Positions 22,551 to 34,063 are shown, counted from the stretch's first letter. The stretch is 64,000 nt of DNA from Blattamonas nauphoetae (GCA_033064195.1 JARBJD010000004.1:496001-560000); one strand, 5' to 3'. The notes: generated from the sequence alone by a model not told the origin. Numbers and translations: made by a program.

Positions 22551-23059
22551 TTTTTCCTGTCCGATTTTGAAATTGAACGAAAACAGCGATTTTCGGACAT
22601 TATCGGTTATAATATTGCATTTTAAGACGGTTTTTGACTTTCGTTTTACAAATAAAGTGAAGTTTGGTCGAATAGAGGTGACAACTCTTATTATGGTTTG
22701 ATCATGAATAGTAGAATTTCAAATTTGCTTCTTTGATCAAATTTCATCAAAGAAATGGAAGTTAACATCCTCCTCAATCCATCAACTCACAAATTTCTTC
22801 TGTTCTCTACTGCCTCGTAACCATAAATGCAGTGACAAAAGATGAAGTCAGCTGTGGATTATGACACTTCATTTGAAAGTGCCGAGTATGTTGAACGTGA
22901 GATCTGTCTGACGAGTGTTTGGAGTGTGTGTCTTCAATCCTGTTTGCTGTTCTGATCCTCTCTAACACGTTGGTGAATGAGAATGCCTGCTTCCAGATCT
23001 GCACAACTTGGTTCAGTCATTGCAGTACACACGGTTGGTTGGTCGGCTCAGAATGTGCG
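22551..23059. other. intergenic, nothing supported
   Basis: AT-rich, with several TGTCC/GGACA words near 22510-22600 of the kind also found at 26.8-27.3 kb. No coding exon or RNA gene can be supported. Confidence 0.5.
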
Positions 23060-24810
23060 TCATCTGTGGCATAAACGCGTTCTGGGCGGTGTGTGATATC
23101 GAATCGAAGTGGAGCGATTTGGAGATGGTGACGTCGTAGTTGGTGGGATCGTTACCTCAGTCAGACACGTCGAGATGATGATCAATGCACTCTCCTTCCA
23201 CAGCCTCGCCAACACGAACGGGTGATATGTGGCGTTCATGTTGAACGTGAACTCAGTCCTGTAGTTGCATCCGACAGCGGAGGCGCGGTGGTTGGAGTGA
23301 GTCCGGGGACGAGCGGCATTGCGTGTTCGGAGAAGAGCGAGTTGTTGGAGATGATGTGATTGGCATAAGCCATCAGCTGTCTGGAGGAGATCGAGCCGTG
23401 CATGTAACCGTACGCTCGCTTCAGAATCGCTTCCTTGAGTCTCCACAAGTTCCATCCATCGGGACGGCGAGAGGCTGTGTCAGCAGATTCAAGATTGTTC
23501 TGATGGAACGAGTGTCAGACACCATCTCCACATCCTTCTTCTGTTTCAGCACAGTGTCCAGATACAATGTGATGCTCGCATGAAGTGTAGCGGCTGCTGT
23601 GAGAAGGAAGAAGACCGAGCTGTACGTCTGTGCGACTCGGTGGTGTGTGGATCGCAGTGACAGACGACCTTCATCCTCGTCTCCTTTTGGGCGATGGAGG
23701 GGATCGTCGTGAGGGACGACACCATCATTGTTCGGAAGGTGGTCGCCTGTCTGATAGTCATCCGAGTGGATTGACAGAGACGATGTGAGAGAGCATCCAG
23801 TGTCCTCGCTTCGGTATCTTTCGCAGCCGTCTGCTTTTTGGAGGAGATTGTGCTGTGCATGTCACCATATCCTCGTTTCAGAATCGCTTCCTTAAGGCTT
23901 CGCAAGTTCCATCCTCTGTTTATATTCTTCCTTCCAACATGGTTCTTCAACAGCTCTTCTGAGGTGCTCTTCTTTGACTCTCGAAGGATGATCTTCTAAG
24001 TGAATGCTGCGAATGTGGTGTGTGATGGAAGAGGCTCAGAGTGGACAAACACCAATCGGGAAGGAGAGAGTGTGATAAATGCTGTCGTTGGCAGGATGAA
24101 CGAGAGTGAGAGAGTTGAGTTCAATAATCGAAGCGTGTTGTCCGAGCAGAGGCACTTTGTTTATCGCTGTTGTCACCAGCTTGTCGGTGATTTTGATGAG
24201 AAGGGCATCGAAGATAAGAATCCGCTGGAGTGTTGTCAGGCCATCCATTTCGATGTTGGGAATGGGAAGGATGTAGTTGAAGTCGTGTGCAAACCATTCC
24301 CTCCAAACATTGAAGATGTGCGGAAGAGACGAACGATGCAGTCGGGAGCCGTCAAACGCAGAATCATCATGTTCGATCAGTTCTTCCATTTTCATGACGT
24401 GGGACGACTCTTTGGACTGGAAATCTGTATACTCGCACGTCTCCTCCAGTTTTGTCTTCACCATCAATCCTTTCATAATGCGATCCAGAAGAACCTTTTT
24501 TGGGAGTTTTCGTTCGGTCAAAGGTGTCCAACAGATGTCGACATACCAAAAAGCGAATTGGCGATGAGATTCGTCCCTTCACGATCGAAAGAGGTTGCAA
24601 ATATCGCATGGAGTGAACAAATTCCTCTTCCTTCGGGTTGGCCAGAGAGAGATATGGTCGATGATGCGGTGGGGAGCCATTCTGCAGCAGGATTGAAGGG
24701 CATCAGGCCGGCAGCTTGGAAGATCCCAGACTGGAGGGAGAGTTGAAGTCGTAGGATCTCCGTGAAAAGGCCGATTGAATGTGCGACAGGAGTTGGCGAT
24801 CATCATCGTC
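23060..24810 (-). pseudogene. decayed, partly duplicated ORF fragments of unknown origin
   Basis: Minus-strand reading gives protein-like pieces in changing frames. One segment occurs twice: LKEAILKRAYGYMHGSISS near 23390-23450 and LKEAILKRGYGDMHSTISS near 23850-23920. A further 161-codon piece (24036-24521) also reads on minus. The region is moderately GC-rich compared with its flanks. I cannot place these in a family. A mobile or virus-like origin is possible but unproven, so I call it only a broken, old-looking locus with several interruptions. Confidence 0.4.
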
Positions 24811-26350
24811 TCAACTCTCTTTGGAAGGGTCAGTACCCTTTTCTCCCTTTCGGGCGTCTTCCTTGCCTGGAGGAGGCTGCTGATGCGGCAGAATCAGATC
24901 AACTGGCTTTGGAGTGGGCACTTTGATGAATGAAGCGTATGTCGATGTGAAGATACCCAAAAGAGAAGATGGCAGAGATCCCGACGAAGAGCCGGATGGT
25001 CTTCTCATCCCAATCGTGAATATTGAGGAGATGTCTGACCCCATTCCGCCACTCCTACTCAAAGTGGTCCAATCCCATCATCTACGTCGGATGCTGATGG
25101 AGAGTGGCGTCCATCTGGAGGTTGGAGACGTTCCAAGTGGAGAGAGGTATTTGATTGCTTTCTGTACTTGGCATGCACTTGTGTTTTTTTGGACTTATTT
25201 TGAGAACTGTTCGCTTGCGATGGCGTCTGTTGACAGTGTCTCAACCTTGAACGTTTTGGCGTAGCAGGGTTGATTGGAAGAGACGAAACACTGCTGAAAC
25301 CACAGAGACACACGAACGGACTGGTTTTGCGGGAGTTTGCGGGTGATTTTTGGTGGTTGACGGAGAGAGTGATAAGAGATGGCGAAGAAGCATGCTGATC
25401 CGTGCGAGGCTTTGATTGGACTTGTGCAGTCCCGAACAATGAAAAATTCGGAGTAGGTTGGAGAGTAGCTGGCTTTGCGGGCGAGAAAGAGACATTTGGA
25501 GTGGATTTGGTGGGGATGACAAGTGACAGTGACGACATGCTTGCGTCATCCGCATTAAGAGCAGGTGTTTGAATGACAGGATTTCCCATTTCATCCATCT
25601 CAACTTTGCTGTGTCCTTCGAAAATAGTTAAGCTGAATGTCACCATTGAAAGAGTGTGGTGAAGGTCTGGTCGGCGAGCTGTGTTTAATTCGTTGGCCAG
25701 AGGTATCGAGATCATTGCTTGCTTCACCGCTGATAAGACTGGGGTTTTCATAGCTGGGGTTTGGGAAAGCGTGTATTTTTGAACTTTCAGGAGATCAGCG
25801 GAGTCGTGGATAGGATCGCCAATGTCTCGTCAGGAAACTTGTCTTGGGGGACATAAATGGGTTCTTTCGGTTTGACAGCCCATTTTGAGTGAGATATTCA
25901 TGCGAAATAGGTAGAGCACTCTCATGGGAACGTCAAGAACGGCGAACCCCCAAATGATCTATAAGTCGGAATTTAGCCACGTCTAGTCATTGCAGACGAA
26001 TGAGCTTGTCATTCCAATGAAATGAAAGACAGAAATATCAGCAAATATTGCGGTGTATCAGACGTTGGTCAGATCTGTGAAGAACTTGGGCAGGAAGTCG
26101 GAATACAGGAAGAGGAGTAGAGATATCGTGAGGCGAGCTATGATCAGATTTTGGGGAATTGTTTTAGGAATACAGTGAGGATGTAAAGAACCACATCGGT
26201 CAACATGACGAGTGAATTGAAGCTGTAAGTTTGGGATGTGAAGGGGTGAGATAAATGAGGTGAGACGAACGGAATCAAGTCAAACAACAGGCTCTCTCGA
26301 TGGAGCTGCTGTGTGAGCGACTCGGTAGCCCGCCCCGTGATCTAGTTTTC
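24811..26350 (-). CDS. possible multi-exon gene, tentative
   Basis: The best-supported piece is a 230-codon minus-strand ORF (25751-25059) rich in Ser, Pro and Thr (low complexity in its middle). Downstream at 25062-24811 is another open segment with a possible helix (LPSSLLGIFTSTYASFI). Upstream at 25840-26250 short open segments of hydrophobic character lie between plausible GT-AG sites (for example MLTDVVLYILTVFLKQFP and WGFAVLDVPMRVLYLF). Together they could form a membrane-protein gene with short introns, but I could not obtain a phase-consistent model. Treat the limits and strand as provisional. Confidence 0.3.
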
Positions 26351-26799
26351 AGATTGGTGTGTGTTCAAGATATCTATGATATATACATTATGAGAAATAG
26401 AAAAATTCGAGTGTGAAAACAATGGAGAGGTATACTGATATGATGAATCTTCAATATCTCATTTCTTTCGGTCTAGATCACATCTGGATTTGAACCAGAC
26501 GCCAATTCCAGACTAATGAAGAGAAAAACACGAATCAAATGGAAAAAACGACGGAAGGGCAAACTAATATTGTAAGATTGGCATTTATCAAAGGAGATTG
26601 TAGTCATGGACAGAGAATAGGTGAGTGCATGAATAGTCGAGCAGATCTCCACAAAATTGGTTAGGATGAAGACAAAAATGAATCAAAACCGGACAAAAGA
26701 AGTGTTGAATGAAGTACTGACATCAACTCGCGAGATGAGAGGATCTGAAAGAACCGAGAGGACGAGAACAAGTTGACATGGGTGTGAGGATCAGATCAA

Positions 26800-27310
26800 T
26801 CGGACAGGACAGGACAGGACAGGACATGTCCGATTTGTCCTGTTTTGAGATAAGTGCAGAAGTTGGATGAACTAATTGAGAGAAAGTTCCAGTATGAATA
26901 TAAGGTGCTTGTCCGATTTTGTCCTACTCTGTCCTCTCTTGGGCCGATCGTCCTCTAAACTCCTAATTAGGAGTTTAAAGGACAGAACCCCTCGAGCTCG
27001 TGATTCGTCACCAAATCGGTTTTCACGCACTTTGACGCCCTTTTCAACAATTTTAGAGGGGATGAACGAATCTTGAATGATAAAGTTCACTATAGTGTCA
27101 GAAAAAGGCAATGCAAAATTGTAGTTTTTGAATCGTCTTTTCGATACATTCTCAGGCAAAATACCGAGCAAAATGAAGACAAAGAGTGTTTTACGAGCAG
27201 AGATAAGGTGAATTCAGACGAAATAAATGCATTTCAAGCTGGATTTCCAAATCGGACAAGACCTCTGTCCTCTGTCCTCAAGATCGGGTGCTCTGTCCGT
27301 CCGCTTAACA
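26800..27310. repeat. GGACA/TGTCC-rich fold-back-like repeat region
   Basis: Starts with about five AGGAC units (26803-26826), holds a 20-bp perfect palindrome (AAACTCCTAATTAGGAGTTT, 26957-26976; about 36 bp with one mismatch), and ends with several TGTCC words near 27260-27300 in inverted sense to the start. TCCGATTT appears near both ends in opposite orientation. No clean target duplication was found. It resembles a decayed inverted-repeat element. Confidence 0.45.
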
Positions 27311-27781
27311 TCATAAATCCTTGTATGCATAGTTGGAAGAATCCTCTCAGTCATGGACAAAAGTGGTCGGCAGGAAAAATGACAAACTCTGGTCTGACGA
27401 TTTGGGAAAGGAGTTCGATGTTGAAACTACACATGTGTGGAGGTGACATGACATCGACACGCATCGAGGTTAGTAGACTGGTCTACAGTTAGTGGGTGAG
27501 AAATACGAACCATTCCACTGTAGACGTTGTTTTACGAATGTTTGCATTTTCTTGCGGAGGAGGCTGAGGATCTCGCTTATTTCGGTATCAATGATCTCAT
27601 CTCATCACCACCTCTCACTGTGTGAAAAATGGTTGATTGTGGTTGAGCACATATTTTTGTCACTTTTTTTCAGACTCTTCATTCTTCCGTATCTCCATCA
27701 CGAAACAACTGCTTGCTCTGATTTTCTCGCCACAATGATCTTTGTTGATGATGAAGTGTCTGACAATATAAAAACCAAATT
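27311..27781. other. intergenic, nothing supported
   Basis: 471 bp of AT-rich sequence downstream of the gene at 27782-30549. Only short ORFs with no protein-like character are present. Confidence 0.5.
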
Positions 27782-30549
27782 TCACCGCTCAGTGTTTCTG
27801 GACAGGAAAACCGAAAACTTTTGTCCATGACTGTCTCTTTCCCATCGCGGTGCGGCATGAAAATCTGAAGAGTATGAAATTACTTCTGCGTGGAACGATG
27901 CTGTTTTTGCTTCAGAATTTTGGTCTTCGCTTGAACGTGGGATGGTGGGGTCGCTCACAAAACGATCAATTTCTCTCAAATAGTAGAAGTAAATTTGTGA
28001 TTCAGTAAGAATAGATGAACGAGCTGGTTTGTAGATATCATCGGCCAAAAACATAGTGTCAGGCTAGAAAATGTGGTTGGGAGAAGAGAAAAGAGTGATA
28101 ATGAGGTTATGAACGGTCTAAACCTCCTTCCGTCCGCCGGTGGCTCTTCTGGCAAGAGTGTCACGAAAACCGTCCCAATGAGATCTTTCAGAGTTGTCGA
28201 ACAAAGGACGATATTTCGAGAGTAGTTGCGAGATCACTTGTGAAAGTGAGTCCTTCAGTAGATCTTTATCAAAGTCGGAGTTCAGCTTCCCACGGTACCA
28301 ATCCTTTAGTTCCCTGACAATAACAGAAATCCATTGGTCTGGAGGCTGCAGGCGTTGAGATGGGAGATGATTGGGGCTTGGGGATTGTATTGATGGAAAA
28401 AAGTTCAAATCTTCGAGGATGACGGAGGGAAGATGTGTGGTCTCCACAAGAGAGGAAATGGCTGAAAGTCTGAGAGTATGAAAGAAATCTGTTGTGTTGA
28501 TCGTTGGGACGAGGATGAGATGGTGCTTGCTCAAAATGGTGATGAGTTCGTCGAAATATTTCGAGACATGTTCGATTTCAGATGAAAGAGAATAAGTGCT
28601 CTGCTCTGTCTTTGGAGATGCGGGCAAAGAAGGAAGTGGGCATAATCCGACCCCGTGCCCCCCTCCAATATTTTAACAGTTGCTTGATTTAACTCCATTT
28701 CACGATATTTTTGCAATTATTTCTCGATTTGAGACCGGGTTTTGGAGATATAAATTCATCTACACTTCACCCGATCCTTTTTCCAGACACTTTTTCATAA
28801 TGTCGGATAGTCTTCACAGCCCCCCGCTCAAGAGCAGGGGGGGCTGTGAAGACTATTGGTGAATTCTCAAAAGTAACATAGAAAAAAGGATCATTGTGAA
28901 GTGTTGAAACAAATAATGGGCTGGATCGGGCCAAAATGGGCAGCTTCTTTTCGCCCTCAAAATCACAAAATTTCATCAATAGTGTGATTATTAATCGAAA
29001 ATAGGCATATTTGAAATTTTGGGTGAGGGGGCACGGGGTATGATTTTGCCAGGAAGTGGATCTGAAAAGTGGGGAATGAACACAAAGAGTGAGAAAAATG
29101 GTCACAAACTGATGAGAAATCTGAAAAGGCTGTCCACAAAGATATCGTCGGGTTGGAGTGGAGAATTAGCAAGCCGCAGGTTGAAACGAGACTCCACTCC
29201 AAGAATGCATTCAATGCACCACACGATCACAGTCTGAAAGACAAACGATGACAAAACGAGATTTAAACCTGCGACGAAACTGGGATCCTCCCTGAGACCA
29301 GAAAGTTCGTGAATTCGGAGAGAGGCATCACATTCCCGAGAATTTTCAGATATATCGTCCCATCGTCCAATTGTTGAGGCTCAGAGAGGGGAACGAGAAA
29401 AGGGCGAGGTTTGCGGTGAGAAAAGGGAGATCGATGGAGAGTATCTTTCAAGTCTTGAAGGACACTCGGTGGGGCGAGTCGGAATGTCATTGGAATTGAT
29501 GATGCCGGTGCAAAAGTGCAAAGAGTGGTCAAGAGAGTTCGGAGAAGATAATTGCAGTTTGGGTCTTTGATCGAGGACAGCGTGAATGGGTGCGGGAAGA
29601 TTGAGCTTGGTCGAAACTTATATCCAGACGGTCCTGGATTCGCTTCCAGAAACGATAGAGTGAGGTTATGGAATTTGGAGACGAATGTTGGATTGTGAAG
29701 AAAGGAAAGGGTTGTCGGAGGAGTGTGGCGGTACCCAGCAAGGATGCAGAAAAATGGTTGAAATGGTTTTGAGTACTGCATCCAATCGTTCAAATGAGAG
29801 GGATGGTGTAACTTGAGGTTTGTCTCAGTGAATATCATTGATATCTGACGGATTTCTTGCGAAAAATCTGCGTCTAAGAACTCTTGAAAGCGTTGAGCGA
29901 GTAGTTTATCATCCGGTCCATAGACAAGGCCAGAGTTATCTGGATTGAACACTTGGGCAAGAGGTGAGAAAGATGGATGAATGTCCAAACCAAGATAGGC
30001 ATGTCCTGTCGTATCAAACACATACTCACAGTTATTTGCATGAGGGTCAGCTGGAAGAGCAGCCTTTCGAATGACAGATTCCAGAAGCATCTCGACAAAG
30101 AGACCAATCAATTCCTGCAGGAATCAGAGAAAGACTTGCAAACGAAGGAAACAGAGTTTTTGATCCATCCGAGAATAGCATCGGAGAGTATCTGAAAAAA
30201 ATGTGACATCCCACATAAAAATTATCTATGGGAAAAAATCAAATCGAACAATCAACATATTCTGCTTCACAATTAAAGAAATGATGTCCTATTCGCTGAC
30301 AAATTGGCCTCCAAAATGTCTAAAAGAAATGATTGTGTACCCTTGATCTGCTGGACCAAAGAAAGAGATTGATCAATAGATGACCACAAAGACAATGAGT
30401 GACGCCGTGTGTGCCTATTCAGACGAGAAAAGGTTCACAAAGTCCTTCAGAGCATTCTTGTCTGAGATCGGGCCGCTGTGGTCGAGTCCTTTGTATTCGA
30501 TGAAGTTGAGGATGTCGCTGTCCTTCTTCTTCCACTCGATTGCTTTCAT
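27782..30549 (-). CDS. six-exon orphan protein, exon 5 interrupted by a MITE
   Basis: Exons on minus: 30549-30439, 30191-30144, 30114-29269, 29233-29110, 29061-28124 (containing the MITE at 29050-28639) and 28063-27782 (TGA). Introns are 247, 29, 35, 48 and 60 bp, all GT-AG, and every junction is phase-consistent. Without the MITE and one target copy the frame runs for 642 residues. The start reads MKAIEWKKKDSDILNFIEY. No known domain is recognised. The protein is mostly helical, with an aromatic/Pro-rich middle (SYKFRP-like and PHPFTL segments). The last exon (NSEAKTASFHAE) resembles the 5' part of the gene at 19.1-21.9 kb. As it stands, the insertion adds an in-frame stop unless the element is removed by splicing, so the copy may be inactive. 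It lies in tandem with ATG4, 179 bp upstream of it. Confidence 0.72.
28639..29050. mobile_element. 412-bp fold-back MITE with 8-bp target-site duplication
   Basis: The element starts GGCATAATCCGACCCCGTG and ends with the inverse (CACGGGGTATGATTTTGCC). Its arms match, imperfectly, over most of the length, and the centre is a near-perfect hairpin (28807-28856, arms of ~20 bp around a short loop). It is flanked by AGGAAGTG at 28631-28638 and again at 29051-29058, an exact 8-bp duplication. An 8-bp duplication fits hAT-like transposases, but the ends do not show a textbook hAT motif, so the family is open. No transposase is encoded. It lies in exon 5 of the orphan gene, 11 bp after the splice acceptor. 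Confidence 0.9.
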
Positions 30550-30728
30550 GTACCCACTTCAACAAAAAACTAAGGTATTCTCTCACAAGTTGATACAAGT
30601 CATAGAATGAAGATAAGCGTGAAAAACAACGACAGTAGAATGGCCATCAACAAGCCTTCCACAACAACAATAATGATCCCAAAGAAAGGGCAAAAATCGT
30701 CCAACACATATTCCAAGTCAGTATCATT

Positions 30729-32711
30729 TCAAGGAGGCGCATCAACAACTGATATGATTGCCGGCGAGAGCTGATCCAAGAAATGACAGAGTGAATGAAA
30801 TTCCGCCCTTGTCGGGCAAAGAAACCCAACCAACATCGATGGATCGATATCTGCAAATGGCACTTTGAGTATTTGTCTCGTGTGATATGTCGAAGTGTCA
30901 AACCGTTTTGGGTTCGTTGGATGGGTGAGTTCGAGCAATTGGCGCTGCGAAAACGCTGATTGTGTGGTGTGTGGATCGAGATATATCAGATTCTCTCGTT
31001 CGAAGCCAACAAACCAGAGGGAAAGGCGTGGCTTCCCTCCTACAATTCCAACGCTGTTTGGATGCGACAGAACGGCTTGTATAACAGGCAGGTAATCAAG
31101 ATTGATCTTCTGCAGGCCGAGTCTGAGGGGAGCGAGGACAAGGATCGGGTGAAACTGGGATTGTGGGACAGCGGGAAGGAGGAAGAGACGAGGCGGTCGT
31201 GAGACAGTGTGGAAGGAGTGCCGGCGGGTGAGAGGGGATTGTTTGGATGAAAAAAGATAAAGTGGATGTGATGGAGCATGTGGAAGCGTTGATTGGAACG
31301 AGTGAGGTCTTCTTTTCAATTCTCGTTGTTTGAGTTTGAAATCGCTTTTTCGAGGCGAAAAATGGACAGATTGCGGGGAAATAGAGTCCACGGTGCTATC
31401 CCTCAAAGATTGCGTCGATAGTGGGTGCCCCCATTCGTTTCCAAGACTCGGAAGCGACAGAACATCCAAACGAGATTGAGTGTCACCTGGTCGTTCCTGT
31501 GATTCAGCAACCAGAGCCTCGTAGTCAGCCACATCAACAAGATCAACATCCATATCCGAAATTGGGGTTATGGACGCTGGTGGGATCGGCGAAGTCGTTT
31601 CAGATCCGACCGAATTCTTATCTGAAGACGAGCGACTTAGTTGCGAGCTCCGGGAAAGACGAGGTCCCCCATGAGTTCTAACCTCGTCCACAGATGGCGT
31701 GAAGAGATCTGAAGCGCAGGACGGAAGTGGGGGACTCGAATGGGATGGAGATTGGCTGAGTTTGACTGGCTTCCTAAACTGGAAGGGGGGAGGAAGTGAG
31801 GAGCGAGTGGGTGTGGTTGGGAGGTCAGACAAGTAAGATAAGTTTGGGGAATAGTTTTGGGGTGAATCAGAACCAGAGGCATCCGAGTGACGAAATGTTA
31901 TGGTTGATCTCTGTCGTGGAACATCAACAACAGAAGACCGAATTTTGACGGAACTTGGCGGTAATGGCTGGTTTTTTGATTGTAAGGTGCTGAGAATGTT
32001 CTGTGAGTGAGAATGCGAGATTTCCGGATGATACTCCGAAAATTGTGGGATGGCGGGAAGATTTAGCCTCACCTTGCTATCCTGGACGTACATAATTCGC
32101 GCAGAGTTGCGATTTGTGTTTTTCGGGCGAGTTGACGGGGTGAAAAGAGAGTGTCGTTTTCCAGCCGAATGGCCGATTCGTTGGAGACGATCAATTGTCA
32201 GATGGTTGGCATTGGCCATGGAAAGTGTTGTATCATGACACACCAATACAGTAGGAACGAGTGGATCTGCACTCACTGAGGATAGACGTGACATAACGAG
32301 AGCTGCGACGTGTGGTGAGAACCATTGTCCTACAGGGACTCCAATTGTCGCTCCTTCATCTGAAATACGATGTATAGAGAAAGGGGCTTTGAAGAAGTCC
32401 AGAAAATAGGAGAGGATGACGTGCTCATCGTAACTATTGTTGAGTTTACTGATTCGACGAATTGCTTCTGCCATCATCATTTGTGACGTTCTGTGCATGC
32501 ATCCCCAGCCTCGGTCAGACATTTCACTTGTGTAGCTCAGCGGTTGGAAGTCTTTTCGATACGTCAACCAGAATAGATCGGAAAAATCGGCTTTGAATTC
32601 TGGCGATTCCATCGATGGTTGGATGAGCGACATGAAGTCTGATCTGACTTGATTGAAAACATATGGATGTCCAAGAAGATATGCAGTTGTCGGGGGCGAA
32701 CCTCCAGACAT
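30729..32711 (-). CDS. ATG4: autophagy cysteine protease Atg4 with long internal insert
   Basis: Single ORF of 660 residues from ATG 32711. The peptidase C54 core is split in two. The N-terminal half has the FWLTYRKDF-like segment and the catalytic cysteine in DRGWGCMHRTSQMMMAEA (C71). The C-terminal half has the catalytic pair in LIYLDPHTTQ (D579, H581) and the VGFLCPTRAEFHSL segment. Between them lie ~330 residues of Ser/Pro-rich low-complexity sequence (about 185-515), far more than in yeast or human enzymes. Atg4 cleaves the C-terminus of Atg8/LC3 before lipidation and later releases it from membranes. All three catalytic residues are present, so it should be active. The downstream orphan gene starts 179 bp further along on the same strand. 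Confidence 0.93.
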   Translation of the reverse strand: MSGGSPPTTAYLLGHPYVFNQVRSDFMSLIQPSMESPEFKADFSDLFWLTYRKDFQPLSYTSEMSDRGWGCMHRTSQMMMAEAIRRISKLNNSYDEHVILSYFLDFFKAPFSIHRISDEGATIGVPVGQWFSPHVAALVMSRLSSVSADPLVPTVLVCHDTTLSMANANHLTIDRLQRIGHSAGKRHSLFTPSTRPKNTNRNSARIMYVQDSKVRLNLPAIPQFSEYHPEISHSHSQNILSTLQSKNQPLPPSSVKIRSSVVDVPRQRSTITFRHSDASGSDSPQNYSPNLSYLSDLPTTPTRSSLPPPFQFRKPVKLSQSPSHSSPPLPSCASDLFTPSVDEVRTHGGPRLSRSSQLSRSSSDKNSVGSETTSPIPPASITPISDMDVDLVDVADYEALVAESQERPGDTQSRLDVLSLPSLGNEWGHPLSTQSLRDSTVDSISPQSVHFSPRKSDFKLKQRELKRRPHSFQSTLPHAPSHPLYLFSSKQSPLTRRHSFHTVSRPPRLFLLPAVPQSQFHPILVLAPLRLGLQKINLDYLPVIQAVLSHPNSVGIVGGKPRLSLWFVGFERENLIYLDPHTTQSAFSQRQLLELTHPTNPKRFDTSTYHTRQILKVPFADIDPSMLVGFLCPTRAEFHSLCHFLDQLSPAIISVVDAPP

Positions 32712-33022
32712 GGAGGTGGATCTTGATTGGGATTCCCATTATTCTACAATTTAAAAATGATGATCTATCGATGTATAGCACATCACAATAAATTTGGTGT
32801 CTTCGTTCTCTCATCCTCTTTGAATGACACCAATTACACTTTGACCGTCGGATAATCCTCCAAAAACAAAAATGTGAATTAACGCCTCCAAGTACGGTTA
32901 TCTATGGTGAACATGAACGTAATGAACAATAATCCCCTTTCTTCTCTTTTTTCCTATTTCTTCGACCGGTCCTATTGGCCTGCCTCGATGTCTTTGTGGC
33001 TTCTCTCGCTGGATGTCATGCA
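32712..33022. other. intergenic, nothing supported
   Basis: 311 bp between two minus-strand genes, holding the 3' region of the ARM-like gene and the promoter region of ATG4. No repeat or RNA gene was seen. Confidence 0.5.
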
Positions 33023-34063
33023 TCAATAATCCGGATCGATGTACGGAATGTTTCCACCCAACAGGTGAATTGACAGAGCTGCTGTGAAAATGTCCATATC
33101 ATTGTTGTCGTCGAATCCTTGAGTCTGGATGTGTTGCTCGAGCGTATCAGACAGGCCTTCCTCATTCAGCCTTCTCAGAATCACCTTGCTTCTGTTTCGG
33201 ACATCTGTTTCTGCTTTGCTCCAAGAACGGATCCCATCTCTCAGTTCGTTCAGGAAACACTCTTTCAAGAAATTGGTGGTAAAGAAGGACAGTCCGCTGC
33301 AGAAAGCCAAACTCATGGACGATCGCTGCACAGCCTGAGTGGTTTGAGCGTGATACGGAGCAATGCGAGGCAATAATCCAATCACCCAAGCAATATAGTA
33401 AGAATCCGTTTCGTCCTTGATTTCGTATCTATTTCTGCAAAGAAAGTGGAAAAATCCTTCAAGTGGAACAATAAGGCTGTCATAAAGCGTTTGATGGATC
33501 ATTGAGGCCGTCAGATCTGTAGACTCACAGACTCTGGAAGTGAGAACAGGTGTTCCCAAAAGAAGGCTCCAGAAGACAATCCTTATCAAATACAATTCTG
33601 ATGGAAGGGTCAGATGGATCATTTGCTCAAAGAATGTCGTTGGGAGGAGGGTGAAGAAACCGGCTTCGGTCACTTTCAAGCGTTGTGTGATGGGCAGGTT
33701 ATTTGTGATGGAATAAACAAGCTCAAGGGCTGACATAACAATTTCCGGATTGTGGCATGTCAGAAGGGGAATCATCTGAGTGATAAATCCCTGGCCTGAT
33801 TTGTCAGGTGTTGAGACCAGTTCAAACAGGAGTTGCTCTGAGGTGAATAATGAATTTCTGTGAGGTTTGAGAATCCGAAAGAAGATAAGGGCATTATGAG
33901 CGGCTGTGTTATCAAGAGCAGAACCGTCCTGGATAGATGCCACGAGTGAGAGAAGAAAAGAGGACGCTTTGTCGAGAGTGTCGATTGAGTCCAGATCAAT
34001 GTCCAGAAAAGATGATGGAGACGGTGATTTGTGGGATTCAGAAACAGAAAGCTGCTGAATCAT
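33023..34063 (-). CDS. ARM/HEAT-like orphan protein
   Basis: Single ORF of 346 residues, ATG at 34063, stop TAA at 33023-33025. The sequence is a string of amphipathic helices typical of ARM/HEAT folds (AAHNALIFFRILKPHRNSL, EIVMSALELVYSITNNLP, SYYIAWVIGLLPRIAP). There is no signal peptide or membrane span and no catalytic motif. Such proteins usually bind other proteins. I do not recognise the orthologue. The next gene upstream on the same strand (the pseudokinase) ends 166 bp away. Confidence 0.75.
   Translation of the reverse strand: MIQQLSVSESHKSPSPSSFLDIDLDSIDTLDKASSFLLSLVASIQDGSALDNTAAHNALIFFRILKPHRNSLFTSEQLLFELVSTPDKSGQGFITQMIPLLTCHNPEIVMSALELVYSITNNLPITQRLKVTEAGFFTLLPTTFFEQMIHLTLPSELYLIRIVFWSLLLGTPVLTSRVCESTDLTASMIHQTLYDSLIVPLEGFFHFLCRNRYEIKDETDSYYIAWVIGLLPRIAPYHAQTTQAVQRSSMSLAFCSGLSFFTTNFLKECFLNELRDGIRSWSKAETDVRNRSKVILRRLNEEGLSDTLEQHIQTQGFDDNNDMDIFTAALSIHLLGGNIPYIDPDY

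Noticed and set aside
24000-24746. 248-codon plus-strand ORF
   Set aside because: The minus strand of the same stretch has more protein-like composition and the plus ORF has odd residue use; it is probably a shadow of a decayed minus-strand gene.
26957-26976. Palindrome as a terminator or operator
   Set aside because: It is a eukaryotic AT-rich context without a nearby gene end; it is more likely part of an inverted-repeat element.
30729-30897. Extra 3' exon for ATG4 in 30409-30552
   Set aside because: Phases do not fit ATG4; the segment fits perfectly as exon 1 of the orphan gene at 27782-30549.
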